Source: Ruixingdingia sedimenti (lineage in GTDB: Bacteria > Pseudomonadota > Alphaproteobacteria > Rhodobacterales > Rhodobacteraceae). From it: a DNA stretch of 64,000 nucleotides. Under the pieces are notes generated by a model, which worked only from the letters and a program-made list of their open reading frames with translations, did no database searches and was not told the DNA's origin. Both the position numbers and the translations under genes were made by a program. The DNA lies in assembly GCF_031432425.1 (NCBI RefSeq), contig NZ_JAVKPH010000001.1, forward strand, positions 124,001-188,000, written 5' to 3'. Each line of letters begins with the position of its first letter. Positions within the stretch are counted from its first letter, which is position 1. Below are positions 52,605 through 60,680 of this stretch, one piece after another.

Positions 52605-53353
52605 ACGCGCCCGCCGCCTTCCAGCACCGCCAGCGTGCGCCGCACGGTGTCGATCCGCGCGCTGTTGGGCGGGTGGGTGCCGAGGAACTGGTTGCCCGGG
52701 TCGGGCATCCGGTCGAAGAAGGCCGCGCCCCGCAGCGGGTCGAACCCCGCCTGCCATGCGATCACCGTCCCGCCGGTATCGGCCTCCAGTTCGTAATCCT
52801 TCGAGAAGGTCCGCGCGCCGAGCGTCGCACCGATGTTCTGCGCCGTGCGCAGGCTGCCCGCATCGCGCTGGCCAAGCGCCGCGGCCAGCGCCCCCGCCAC
52901 CATCGCGCCCGCGACCGCCGTGTCGCGCTGGCGGTCCAGATGCCCGGCGATGTGATGCGCCGCCTCGTGGCCCAGAACGAAGGCCAGTTCATCCGCATTC
53001 GCCGCGCTGCGGATCAGCGAGGCGGTGAAGGCGATCACCGGCCGTCCCGTTGCCGGGTCGCGGGTCTGGAAGGCGTTCGGCGGCGCATCCGGCCGGTCGT
53101 CGACCACGATCAGGAAATCGCAATCCGCAAAGGGCGCGCGTTCGCGGCAGGCGGCCTCTGCCACCGGCTCGACCCGCGCGACGACCGCGGCGAAGGTGGC
53201 GGCGGGCGTCAGGCCCGCGGGGATGACGCCCGGGGCGGGGCGGCAGGCCTGGGCGACAGGCGCATGGCCCGCATCCGGCGCCACGGTCATGCCGCAGCCC
53301 GCCGGCACCGCCAGCACCAGCGCCGCCATCAGGCCACGCAAGGATCGGTTCAT
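52601..53353 (-). CDS. M48-family metalloprotease, lipoprotein
   Basis: A 250-residue peptidase with a lipoprotein signal (MNRSLRGLMAALVLAVPAGC). The zinc motif HEAAH in FVLGHEAAHHIAGHLDRQRD lies at about residues 134-138, and the third ligand is probably in the KDYELEADTGG segment. Similar to the LoiP/BepA group of outer-membrane quality-control proteases. The start at 53353 has GAGGAATGCC directly upstream; an ATG 12 bases earlier is in frame. Confidence 0.87.
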   Translation of the reverse strand: MNRSLRGLMAALVLAVPAGCGMTVAPDAGHAPVAQACRPAPGVIPAGLTPAATFAAVVARVEPVAEAACRERAPFADCDFLIVVDDRPDAPPNAFQTRDPATGRPVIAFTASLIRSAANADELAFVLGHEAAHHIAGHLDRQRDTAVAGAMVAGALAAALGQRDAGSLRTAQNIGATLGARTFSKDYELEADTGGTVIAWQAGFDPLRGAAFFDRMPDPGNQFLGTHPPNSARIDTVRRTLAVLEGGGRV

Positions 53354-53520
53354 GGCATTCCTCATGCTCTGGCCCCGGCTATGCCCCGGGGTCTGCCTCT
53401 GGCGCCAGGATAATACGCGCCCGTCCCCGCCGCCAGCCACCCGCCACGCCGTCGCAAGGATGTGAGCCGCCTTCCGCGCCCCGCGCCGCCATGCCATGAT
53501 CGCGGAAAACAGGAGGACCC

Positions 53521-53772
53521 ATGTTCACCATCGAGCACGAATTCGACGCCACCGTCATCACCCTGGTGGACGAGGGCGGCCCCTATCTGGTCGAGGACGT
53601 GACGATCAACGCCTTCGACGATTGCGTGACGCTGGAACAGCTCGACCCCCAGACGGAAGAGGTGCAGCAGATCACCCTGTCGCTGACGCAGTTGCGCGAC
53701 CTTGCCGCGGCGCTGGACCTGCCCGAGGGGATCTATCGCCGCGTGCCCCGGCCCGGCGCAGCCGAAGAATAG
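53521..53772 (+). CDS. Small conserved hypothetical protein
   Basis: An 83-residue acidic protein: MFTIEHEFDATVITLVDEGG, then VTINAFDDCVTLEQ and LTQLRDLAAALDLPEGIYRR. It has AGGAGG 5 bases upstream of the start, so it is clearly expressed. I recognise no domain, although it looks like a protein conserved in this order. It is convergent with the DUF167 gene, two bases away. Confidence 0.7.
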   Translation: MFTIEHEFDATVITLVDEGGPYLVEDVTINAFDDCVTLEQLDPQTEEVQQITLSLTQLRDLAAALDLPEGIYRRVPRPGAAEE

Positions 53773-53774
53773 GG

Positions 53775-54029
53775 TCAGCGCACCCGGAAGGTCTTGTCCC
53801 GTGCCGTGGCGCCGCGCACCAGTTCCAGCCGCGAAGGCGCGATGCCGAGCGCGCGGGCCAGCAGTTTGACCACCGCCTTGTTGGCCTTGCCGTCCTCGGG
53901 CACGGTGGTGACCAGCACCCGCACCTGGCCGTCCTGCACCACCACCGCATTGCGCGAGGCCCGCGGCGTCACGCGCACGGCGATCTCTGCGCCCGGTTCG
54001 GCGAGGGTGGTGAGGTCGGGGTCATCCAT
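53775..54029 (-). CDS. DUF167 (YggU-like) protein
   Basis: An 84-residue protein of the DUF167 family: AEIAVRVTPRASRNAVVVQD, then VPEDGKANKAVVKLLARALGIAPSRLELVRGATARDKTFRV. The family fold is known but its function is not. The start at 54029 gives the normal family length; the longer reading frame above it runs into a repeat. Confidence 0.88.
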   Translation of the reverse strand: MDDPDLTTLAEPGAEIAVRVTPRASRNAVVVQDGQVRVLVTTVPEDGKANKAVVKLLARALGIAPSRLELVRGATARDKTFRVR

Positions 54030-54150
54030 CCGGCGATGGTGCCCGGCGTGGCGGCCGGGTGCAAGGGCGGCCGTTGTGCCCCTGTTGAGGACAGCGCCGG
54101 GGGCCAGCCCCGTGGCCTGCTGGTTCTCGAACCAGTGGCGCACCATCAGG

Positions 54151-54272
54151 CGCCCCCGGGATATTTGGATCACGGTGAAAGACGGGGGCGCTTTCTTCCG
54201 GGAAAGGGCGCGCCCCTTATCTTCAGGCTGGCCCAAATATCCCGGGGTCCGGGGCAGCGCCCCGGCGCCGCC
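54151..54272. repeat. Facing pair of ATATTT-core repeats (family B)
   Basis: One arm reads GCCCCCGGGATATTTGGATC then ACGGTGAAAGACG (54152-54184). The opposing arm reads CTTCAGGCTGGCCCAAATAT then CCCGGGGTCCGGGGCAGCGC (54222-54261 and onwards). The pair lies between the DUF167 and lytic transglycosylase genes. Confidence 0.7.
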
Positions 54273-54291
54273 CTCTCCGCCCGGCCGCCGG

Positions 54292-54771
54292 TCAGGATTT
54301 CAGCCCGGTTTCCCGCAGCAGGCCCTTGCGCTTGGCCTCGTAGTAATAGCCGCGCGCATACCACATCACCGCGCGGTCGTGGTTGCGGTCCGCCACCAGC
54401 CAGGCGCCGCGAAGGTATTTCACACCGTAATGCAGGTTGGTGCGCGCGTCCAGCAGCCCCTCGGGCCGGCCGCGATAGCCCATCACCCGTGCGGTTTCGG
54501 CCGAGATCTGCATCAGCCCGTAATAGGGCCCGTTGCGCGCGCCGGGGTTGTAGCGGCTTTCGCGCTGGACCACGCGATGCACCAGTTTCGCCGGCACCCC
54601 GTGATCGGTGGCGGCGCGGTCGATCATGTCGTGCAGCGCCCGCCCGCCCGGGGCGACGGCGGGCAGGTCGTCATCGGCGCGGCGGCGGTCGGCCGGGCGG
54701 TCGCCGCAGGCGACAAGGAACGCGGTCGAGGCCAGCATGGCCAGTACGGTACGGCGGGACATCGGGGGCAT
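54292..54771 (-). CDS. Lytic transglycosylase, lipoprotein
   Basis: A 159-residue protein with a type II signal (RRTVLAMLASTAFLVAC) and an SLT-type catalytic core: LVHRVVQRESRYNPGARNGPYYGLMQIS, in which the glutamate of RESRYN is the catalytic acid. The GLMQI segment and the later AVMWYARGYYYEA are typical. It would cleave peptidoglycan glycan strands at the outer membrane. Three nearby starts are possible (GTG 54783, ATG 54771, ATG 54762); I chose the one with CAGGAG at the right distance. Confidence 0.87.
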   Translation of the reverse strand: MPPMSRRTVLAMLASTAFLVACGDRPADRRRADDDLPAVAPGGRALHDMIDRAATDHGVPAKLVHRVVQRESRYNPGARNGPYYGLMQISAETARVMGYRGRPEGLLDARTNLHYGVKYLRGAWLVADRNHDRAVMWYARGYYYEAKRKGLLRETGLKS

Positions 54772-54940
54772 CGGCGGCTCCACTCCTGACGCGGATGTGA
54801 TAGCTTGCGAACCGCGTTCGGGAAAGCCCCCCTGCGGGGCTCGGCGTCTTCAAGCCGATGGCCGCCGGGCCATCCCGCCCGACCGTCCCGCTTGACCCGC
54901 GCGCGCCGATCCCCGACATGGGAAGGCAAAGGAGACCGCG

Positions 54941-55528
54941 ATGACCGATCAGCCCGCCCCGCCGCAAGATGCGCGCCACTTCCTGCTGACCCGCCGTTCG
55001 GTGCCGCTGCGCACGCTGGCCACCCCCGCGCCCGACCGCCACGCCCTTGCCGAACTGCTGACCGCCGCCGCGCGGGTGCCCGATCACGGCAAGCTGGAAC
55101 CCTGGCGCTTCGTCGTGCTGGAACGCCCGGCGCTGGAACGTCTGGCCGCGGCCGCCGCCGCGCAGGGCCCGGCGCTCGGGATCGAGCCCGACCGCATCGC
55201 CAAGGGGCAGGGCCAGTTCGCGGAAAGCCCGCTGGCGGTGGCCGTCATCGCCGCCCCCAGGGAAAGCCCCGTCATCCCCCCGGTCGAGCAGGTGCTGTCC
55301 GCCGGCGCGGTCTGCCTGTCGCTGTTGAATGCGGCGCTGGCGGCGGGCTGGGGGGCAAGCTGGCTGACCGGCTGGGTCGCCCACGACCGCCGCTTTGCCG
55401 AACCGGCCTTCGGCCTCGGCCCGCAGGAATGGGTGGCCGGCATCGTCCATATCGGCACCCGCACCGCGCCCCCGCCCGAACGGCCCCGCCCCGACATCGG
55501 CGCGATCACCACCTGGGTGTCCGAATGA
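54941..55528 (+). CDS. Nitroreductase-family protein
   Basis: A 195-residue FMN-dependent oxidoreductase: LLTRRSVPLRTL (Arg and Ser of the FMN phosphate site), AARVPDHGKLEPWRFVVLER, AGAVCLSLLNAALAAGWGASWLTGW. It resembles the YdjA branch of nitroreductases. AAAGGAGACCGCG precedes the start. It overlaps the EI24 gene by 4 bases. Confidence 0.9.
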   Translation: MTDQPAPPQDARHFLLTRRSVPLRTLATPAPDRHALAELLTAAARVPDHGKLEPWRFVVLERPALERLAAAAAAQGPALGIEPDRIAKGQGQFAESPLAVAVIAAPRESPVIPPVEQVLSAGAVCLSLLNAALAAGWGASWLTGWVAHDRRFAEPAFGLGPQEWVAGIVHIGTRTAPPPERPRPDIGAITTWVSE

Positions 55529-56241
55529 TCCTTGCGGATTTCCTCCGCGCGGTCGGCCAGATCGGCGACCGGCGCTTTCGCCGGGTGCTGTTTCTGGGCC
55601 TGATCCTGACCTTCGCCCTGCTGGCGGGGGTCTATGCGCTGTTTCTGGGCGCGATCCAGATCCTGACGCCCGACAGCATCACCATCCCCTGGGTGGGCGA
55701 GGTCGGCGGGCTCGACACGCTGCTGTCCTGGGGCTCGCTTGTGTTCATGATCGGGCTCAGCGTGTTCCTGATGGTGCCGGTGGCGGCGGCGTTCACCGGG
55801 TTCTTCCTCGACGATGTGGCGCAGGCGGTCGAGGATCGCCATTACCCCGGCCTGCCCCCCGCCACCCCGGTTCCGCTGATGGACCAGCTGATCGACAGCG
55901 CGAATTTCTTCGGCGTGCTGGTGGCGCTCAACGTGCTGGCGCTGGTGCTTTACGCCTTTGCGGGGCCGTTCATCCCGGTGGTGTTCTGGGGGTTGAACGG
56001 GTTCCTTCTGGGCCGCGAATATTTCACGCTGGTCGCCATGCGGCGGCTCGGCCGGCAGGGCGCGCGGGAATTGCGCCGCCGCCATCCGGCGCAGGTCTGG
56101 CTGGCCGGGGTGCTGATGGCGGCGCCGCTATCGGTTCCGATCGTGAACCTGCTGATCCCGGTGCTGGGGGTGGCGACCTTCACTCACCTCTATCATCGGC
56201 TGGTCGGGGATGCATCGTTCCGCGGAAGTCGAAATCCCTGA
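55525..56241 (+). CDS. EI24/CysZ-like integral membrane protein
   Basis: A 238-residue protein with four or more transmembrane helices (FLGLILTFALLAGVYALFL, LSWGSLVFMIGLSVFLMVPVAAAF, NVLALVLYAFAGPFIPVVFW, AGVLMAAPLSVPIVNLLIPVLG). The motif DDVAQAVEDRHYPGLPP and YFTLVAMRRL match the EI24 family to which the sulfate permease CysZ belongs. Whether it moves sulfate is not shown. It overlaps the nitroreductase stop (ATGA), and its end overlaps the convergent DUF1467 gene by 62 bases. Confidence 0.85.
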   Translation: MILADFLRAVGQIGDRRFRRVLFLGLILTFALLAGVYALFLGAIQILTPDSITIPWVGEVGGLDTLLSWGSLVFMIGLSVFLMVPVAAAFTGFFLDDVAQAVEDRHYPGLPPATPVPLMDQLIDSANFFGVLVALNVLALVLYAFAGPFIPVVFWGLNGFLLGREYFTLVAMRRLGRQGARELRRRHPAQVWLAGVLMAAPLSVPIVNLLIPVLGVATFTHLYHRLVGDASFRGSRNP

Positions 56242-56473
56242 CGCTGACCACACCCGACAGGATGATGCCCGACAGCACCGCCCAGACCACCACCGCCACC
56301 ACGGTGGTGATCAGCGCCTTGCGCCGCACGATGAAACCCGCGGGCGCGCTCGACGGCGTGCCCTCGACCACATCGCCCGCCTCGCCCTGCGTGGTCAGCC
56401 GCAGCGGCAGCACGATGAAGAACACCAGAAACCAGCAGACGAGGAACAGGACGGCGGCGGCGGTGATGCTCAT
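56180..56473 (-). CDS. DUF1467-family membrane protein
   Basis: A 97-residue protein with two transmembrane helices (AVLFLVCWFLVFFIVLPLRL and ALITTVVAVVVWAVLSGIIL) and the intervening LTTQGEAGDVVEGTPSSAP typical of DUF1467. It is commonly found next to methylmalonyl-CoA epimerase in alphaproteobacteria, as here (4-base overlap). Its function is unknown. Confidence 0.9.
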   Translation of the reverse strand: MSITAAAVLFLVCWFLVFFIVLPLRLTTQGEAGDVVEGTPSSAPAGFIVRRKALITTVVAVVVWAVLSGIILSGVVSVRDFDFRGTMHPRPADDRGE

Positions 56474-56874
56474 ACCTGTTCAAGCTCCACCAGGCAGCCG
56501 TTGAAATCCTTGGGATGCAGGAACAGCACCGGCTTGCCATGCGCGCCGATCTTCGGCTCCCCATTGCCCAGAACGCGCGCGCCCGCGGCCTTCAGCCGGT
56601 CGCGCGCGGCGAGGATGTCGTCGACCTCGTAGCAGATATGGTGGATGCCGCCCGAAGGGTTCTTTTCGAGGAACCCGGCGATGGGGGAATTGTCGCCCAA
56701 GGGGTAGAGCAATTCGATCTTGGTGTTCGGCAGTTCGATGAACACCACCGTCACGCCATGGTCGGGTTCGTCCTGCGGATCGCGCACCACGGCGCCGAGC
56801 GTGTTGCGGTACTGATCCGCCGCCGCGGCAAGGTCGGGGACGGCGATGGCGACATGGTTGAGACGTCCGATCAT
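56470..56874 (-). CDS. mce: Methylmalonyl-CoA epimerase
   Basis: A 134-residue VOC-fold enzyme: IGRLNHVAIAVPDLAAAADQ, GVTVVFIELPNTKIELLYPLGDNSP, GGIHHICYEVDDILAA, and KPVLFLHPKDFNGCLVELEQV. The metal ligands His, Glu and His sit in NHVAIAV, GGIHHICYEV and LVELEQV. It converts S- to R-methylmalonyl-CoA in propionate/odd-chain fatty-acid catabolism, fitting the beta-oxidation cluster upstream in the window. Confidence 0.95.
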   Translation of the reverse strand: MIGRLNHVAIAVPDLAAAADQYRNTLGAVVRDPQDEPDHGVTVVFIELPNTKIELLYPLGDNSPIAGFLEKNPSGGIHHICYEVDDILAARDRLKAAGARVLGNGEPKIGAHGKPVLFLHPKDFNGCLVELEQV

Positions 56875-57006
56875 GGCGGGCTCCGGGCTGGATGGTCGGG
56901 GGCGTTATGCGGCGCGGGGGCCCGGCTGGCAAGGGGCGGCGTTTACCTGCGGTTAAGGGGCACGGGGCAAACTGGGGGCTGAATCGCGCTGCCGGAGGGC
57001 CCGAGG

Positions 57007-57819
57007 ATGCCAGAACTGCCGTTCGCCCCGATGCGCCCGCTGCCGCCGCCCCCCGTGCCGCACCCCGTGCACCCCGCCCCGCCCGCGCCTGCGCTGCCGA
57101 TGCAGGGGCTGGTGCTGCTGGCGGTGGAGGACAGCCGCTTCGCGTCAGAGGCGCTGCGGCTGATGGCGCAACGGTCGGGCGCACGGCTGCGCCGGGCGGG
57201 CACGCTGCGCGATGCGCGCCGGATTCTGGCGCGCTACCGCCCCGATGCGGTGCTGGTCGATCTGGGCCTGCCCGACGGGCCGGGCACGGCGCTGATCGCG
57301 GAACTGGCGCGCGCGGGGCCGGATGCGCCGCCGGTTCTGGGAATGAGCGGCGATCCCGGCGCCCGCGCGGCGGCGCTGCGGGCGGGCGCCGCGGGGTTTC
57401 TGGAAAAGCCGGTGGCGGGGCTGGCGGCCTTTCAGGCGGCGCTGCGCGCGATCCTGCCCGGGCGCGGCCCGCCCGGCGCGGACCCGCCGGCCGCCCCGCC
57501 CCCCGACGCGCTGGCCCTGCACGAGGATCTGGCGCGCGCGGCGCAACTGATCGCCACCCGCCCGGATGCCGCGGGGCGGGCCTATCTGGCGCAGTTCCTG
57601 TCCGGCGTGGCGCGCAGCGCGGGCGATGGCGCGCTGGAACGCGCGGCGGGGCAGCTGGCGGGCGGCGGCGGCACCGGACCGCTCGCCTCGCTTCTGGCCG
57701 AACGCCTGCACCATGCACCGGGCGCCTTTGCCCGGACCGCCCCGGATCCGCAGTCCATGGGGAGAGGACAGCGCCGGGGCCCTGCCCCGGACCCCGGGAT
57801 ATTTGAGGACAGAAAGTGA
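57007..57819 (+). CDS. Receiver-domain protein whose C-terminus is encoded by an extragenic repeat
   Basis: A 270-residue protein. After a Pro-rich lead, residues about 33-160 form a CheY-like receiver (LVLLAVEDSRFASEALRLMA, the phospho-acceptor Asp in DAVLVDLGLPDGPGTALIAEL, and the later Lys in AAGFLEKPVAG). The rest is a helical region of unknown function (FLSGVARSAGDGALERAAGQL). The last 15 or so residues and the stop come from a family B repeat. It is preceded by CGGAGGGCCCGAGG. It has no kinase beside it. Confidence 0.8.
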   Translation: MPELPFAPMRPLPPPPVPHPVHPAPPAPALPMQGLVLLAVEDSRFASEALRLMAQRSGARLRRAGTLRDARRILARYRPDAVLVDLGLPDGPGTALIAELARAGPDAPPVLGMSGDPGARAAALRAGAAGFLEKPVAGLAAFQAALRAILPGRGPPGADPPAAPPPDALALHEDLARAAQLIATRPDAAGRAYLAQFLSGVARSAGDGALERAAGQLAGGGGTGPLASLLAERLHHAPGAFARTAPDPQSMGRGQRRGPAPDPGIFEDRK

Positions 57820-57990
57820 AGAAGAGGTGCCCTGCGCCCGGCGGTGGCGAGAGTGGAAGGGGCGGGGGCCGCCGGCGGGGATATTTGGGGCCAGCCTGAA
57901 GATGCGGATTGTACTTCCCCTGCTGAGGAGGCGCCCTCGTCTTTCACCGTGATCCAAATATCCCGGGGTCCGGGGCAGCGCCCCGGCGCG
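57773..57990. repeat. Three-arm cluster of ATATTT-core repeats (family B)
   Basis: Three arms lie between the receiver gene and the DUF1501 gene. The first (57773-57822) reads GGACCCCGGGATATTTGAGG then ACAGAAAGTGAAG. The second (57866-57907) reads GGCGGGGATATTTGGGGCCA then GCCTGAAGATG. The third (57939-57990) reads CGTCTTTCACCGTGATCCAA then ATATCCCGGGG. The first overlaps the end of the receiver gene. Confidence 0.75.
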
Positions 57991-58011
57991 CCCGCGGCAT
58001 CCCGCCGCCGT

Positions 58012-59229
58012 TCAACGCAGCAGACCGGGGTCGCCGCCCATGTCGAGCCCCGGGAACACCGTGCGTTCCAGCACCGCCCGGTCCACCCCGAACAGCCCCC
58101 GCATCGCCCAGGCCGCATGCGCCCGCACGTCCGAGGTCGGCATCAGGTCGCGCCGGGCGTAGAGCGCGCCTTCGTCCAGCCCCGGCCATTTGCCGACCAC
58201 CCTGCCCCCGCGCAGCGCGCCGCCCGCCATCAGCATCGCGCCCCCGGTGCCATGGTCGGTGCCCTGGCTGCCGTTTTCGCGCACGGTGCGGCCGAATTCC
58301 GTCATCGCCAGCAGCATCGTCTGCCCCCAGACCGGCCCCAGCCCCTCGCGCAGGGCCAGCACCAGCCGTTCCAGCCGTTGCAGCGGCTGGCGGATGGTCT
58401 GGATCTGCGCGCGATGCGTGTCCCAGCCGGCCAGCGACAGCGCGACGATCCGCGTATCCTCGCGCAGCCGGGCGGCGGCATAGGCGGCGAAGCGGTCGAC
58501 CTCTGCCAGCGGGCCGCCCGCCGGGGCGGGGGTGGGGGCGGGGGCGGCCATGCCGGAATCGTCGGCGCCGCTTTCGGCCATCGCGGCGGCAAGCTCCGTC
58601 AGTTCGAACGCCTCTGCCGCGGCGTCGCGGAAGATCGGGTCGTCGTGATAGACCTCTTCCAGCAGCCGCCGGCCCTGCGCGCTCAGTTCCAGCCGCGCGT
58701 CGGGGGCCCAGTTCTGCGCCGGGGCCTTGCCGGACAGGATCGGGATCGCCTCGCGCCCCACGGCGAAGGCGGTTTCGGCCTGCGCGCCCGGCACCGTCTG
58801 CAACAGGCGGTTGAGCCAGCCTTCGCGCCGCAGCGCCGCGGGCGCGTCGGGGGCGGTTCCGGCCTCCAGCAGATCCTGCCCGTCGAAATGGCTGCGCTTG
58901 TCGCGATAGGGCGTGGCGACCGCCTGGGCGAAGCCCAGTTCCCCCGCCTTCCACAACGGCAGCAACCCGGGCAGTCCGGGGTGCAGGGCGAAGAACCCGT
59001 CAAGATCCGCCCCCGGGTCGGCGGCGATGCGCGGGCGCAGCGCGGCAAAACCCGGGTCGCCCACCGGGCGCAAGAGGTCCAGCCCGTCGAGCGCCCCGCG
59101 CAGGATCACCACCACCAGCCGGTTTTCCCAAGGGGCAGAGGCGAAGGTCGCATGCGTGATCAGCGGCATCGCCGCCGCCGAACAGCCCATGGCCAGCGCG
59201 CCGCGCAGGAAGGAACGCCTGTGCATCAT
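58012..59229 (-). CDS. DUF1501-family Tat-exported protein
   Basis: A 405-residue protein with a twin-arginine signal (MMHRRSFLRGALAMGCSAAA). The mature part has RLVVVILRGALDGLDLLRPVGDP, PLWKAGELGFAQAV, LALTEFGRTVREN-type (MLLAMTEFGRTVRENGSQGTDHGTGG) and metal-type His/Asp segments, matching DUF1501, a family related to sulfatases. It is 8 bases downstream of the DUF1800 gene; the two families very often occur together. The biological role is unknown, perhaps in cell-envelope material. Confidence 0.9.
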   Translation of the reverse strand: MMHRRSFLRGALAMGCSAAAMPLITHATFASAPWENRLVVVILRGALDGLDLLRPVGDPGFAALRPRIAADPGADLDGFFALHPGLPGLLPLWKAGELGFAQAVATPYRDKRSHFDGQDLLEAGTAPDAPAALRREGWLNRLLQTVPGAQAETAFAVGREAIPILSGKAPAQNWAPDARLELSAQGRRLLEEVYHDDPIFRDAAAEAFELTELAAAMAESGADDSGMAAPAPTPAPAGGPLAEVDRFAAYAAARLREDTRIVALSLAGWDTHRAQIQTIRQPLQRLERLVLALREGLGPVWGQTMLLAMTEFGRTVRENGSQGTDHGTGGAMLMAGGALRGGRVVGKWPGLDEGALYARRDLMPTSDVRAHAAWAMRGLFGVDRAVLERTVFPGLDMGGDPGLLR

Positions 59230-59237
59230 CTTTCCCC

Positions 59238-60596
59238 CTATCTGCGGTTGAACGCGGGCGAGGCGAGCACGAGGCCCACGCCCTCGGTGGCGTCTTCGGA
59301 CCGGGACACCGCGGTGCGCAGCGCATCGTCGGCCACCCCCGCCAGCGCGGCATCCAGAAACAGCCGCGGGTCGGGCAGCGGACGGCGCAGCAGCCCGGGA
59401 ACCTGCATCCCCCAGGTGATGCGCGCGGCCAGCGCCTGCGGCGTCATCCAGGCGGTGGCATCCTCGGGCCAGCCGTCGGGGCCGCGCGGCATCTGCCAGG
59501 GCTGGCCCATCGCCGCCATCGGGCGCAGGAACACCCGTTGCGTGCGCGGGCGCGGCAGGTCCGTCACCTGTTCCGCCGTCAGATCCAGCGCGCGCAGCCC
59601 GGCGGCGATGAAATCGAAGGGCTGGCGCAGCTTGGCCAGCGGCGCCTTCCATGCCGCGGGATGCGCCGCCAGCGCGCGCGACACCGCCAGCAGGTCGCCC
59701 CCGGTATCGGCCCAGGTGGCGGCCAGCGCCGCGACCAGCGCCGGGTCGGGGGTGTCGGAAACGAAATGCACCGCCAGCTTGCCGGCGATATGGCGGGCGG
59801 TTTCGGGCCGCACCGCCAGATCGCCCAGAACGCGCAGGATGTCGTCCAGCACCGCCGCGCCCTTGCCGCCATAGCTTTGCCCCAGCACGGTTTCGGCCCC
59901 GGGTTCGGCCCATCGCGGCTGAAAGACGAAGGCGCCGTCCGCGTCCACCGTCAGGCCGGTCAGCAGTTCGGCCAGTTCGCGCACGTCGCGCTGGTCATAG
60001 GCCGCACCGACGCCGAGGGTGTGAAGTTCCAGCAGTTCGCGGGCGAAATTCTCGTTCAGCCCCCGTTCGCGGTTGCGCCCGATCGGGGAATTCGGCCCCA
60101 CCGAGGCGCGCTGGTCGAGGTAGAGCAGCATCGCCGGATGCATCGCCACCGCCGCGAGCATGTCGGCGAAGCGCCCCGCGACATGCGGGCGGATCGCGTC
60201 ATCGACGAAGGCGGAGACAAGCGGGCGATCCGCTGCGGCGGGTGCGCGGACGGTGAAGTGGTCGGCCCAGAACCGCACCAGCCGTTCGCGGAACCCGTCC
60301 TCTGCCACCACCGCACGCGCGAGGTCGCGGCGGGCGGCGGTAAAGAACATCTCCTGGATGCGGTCGGTCTGCGCGCTGCGTTCATCGGCCACGGCCTTGG
60401 GATTTTCGCGGCCGCGGCGGACGATTTCCAGCAGTTGCGCGCGTTCGGCCAGCACGGCATCCGTGCCCGGCCCCGGCAGGGCGGCGGCCATCCGGTCGGG
60501 GCCTGCCAGCCCGGCGGCGATATCGCCCTGCGGCAGGCGCCCGCCGTGGGGGCCATAGCCGAATCGCATCGCGGCGATTCCGTCGCGTGTCAGCAT
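59238..60596 (-). CDS. DUF1800-family protein
   Basis: A 452-residue protein of the DUF1800 family: AAMRFGYGP near the N-terminus, RLVRFWADHFTVRA, GLNENFARELLELHTLGVGAAY and LAVHFVSDTPDP, which are its shared segments. No signal peptide is visible, though homologues are often exported with the DUF1501 partner. It is the first of the two-gene unit. An in-frame ATG at 60569 could be a downstream start. Confidence 0.88.
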   Translation of the reverse strand: MLTRDGIAAMRFGYGPHGGRLPQGDIAAGLAGPDRMAAALPGPGTDAVLAERAQLLEIVRRGRENPKAVADERSAQTDRIQEMFFTAARRDLARAVVAEDGFRERLVRFWADHFTVRAPAAADRPLVSAFVDDAIRPHVAGRFADMLAAVAMHPAMLLYLDQRASVGPNSPIGRNRERGLNENFARELLELHTLGVGAAYDQRDVRELAELLTGLTVDADGAFVFQPRWAEPGAETVLGQSYGGKGAAVLDDILRVLGDLAVRPETARHIAGKLAVHFVSDTPDPALVAALAATWADTGGDLLAVSRALAAHPAAWKAPLAKLRQPFDFIAAGLRALDLTAEQVTDLPRPRTQRVFLRPMAAMGQPWQMPRGPDGWPEDATAWMTPQALAARITWGMQVPGLLRRPLPDPRLFLDAALAGVADDALRTAVSRSEDATEGVGLVLASPAFNRR

Positions 60597-60680
60597 GCTG
60601 CACCTCCGTCACGGCAGAGGCTAACACGCCGCCCGCGCCCGCGCAGCACGCGGGCGCGTGATCGGCAGGCTTCTGCCGGG

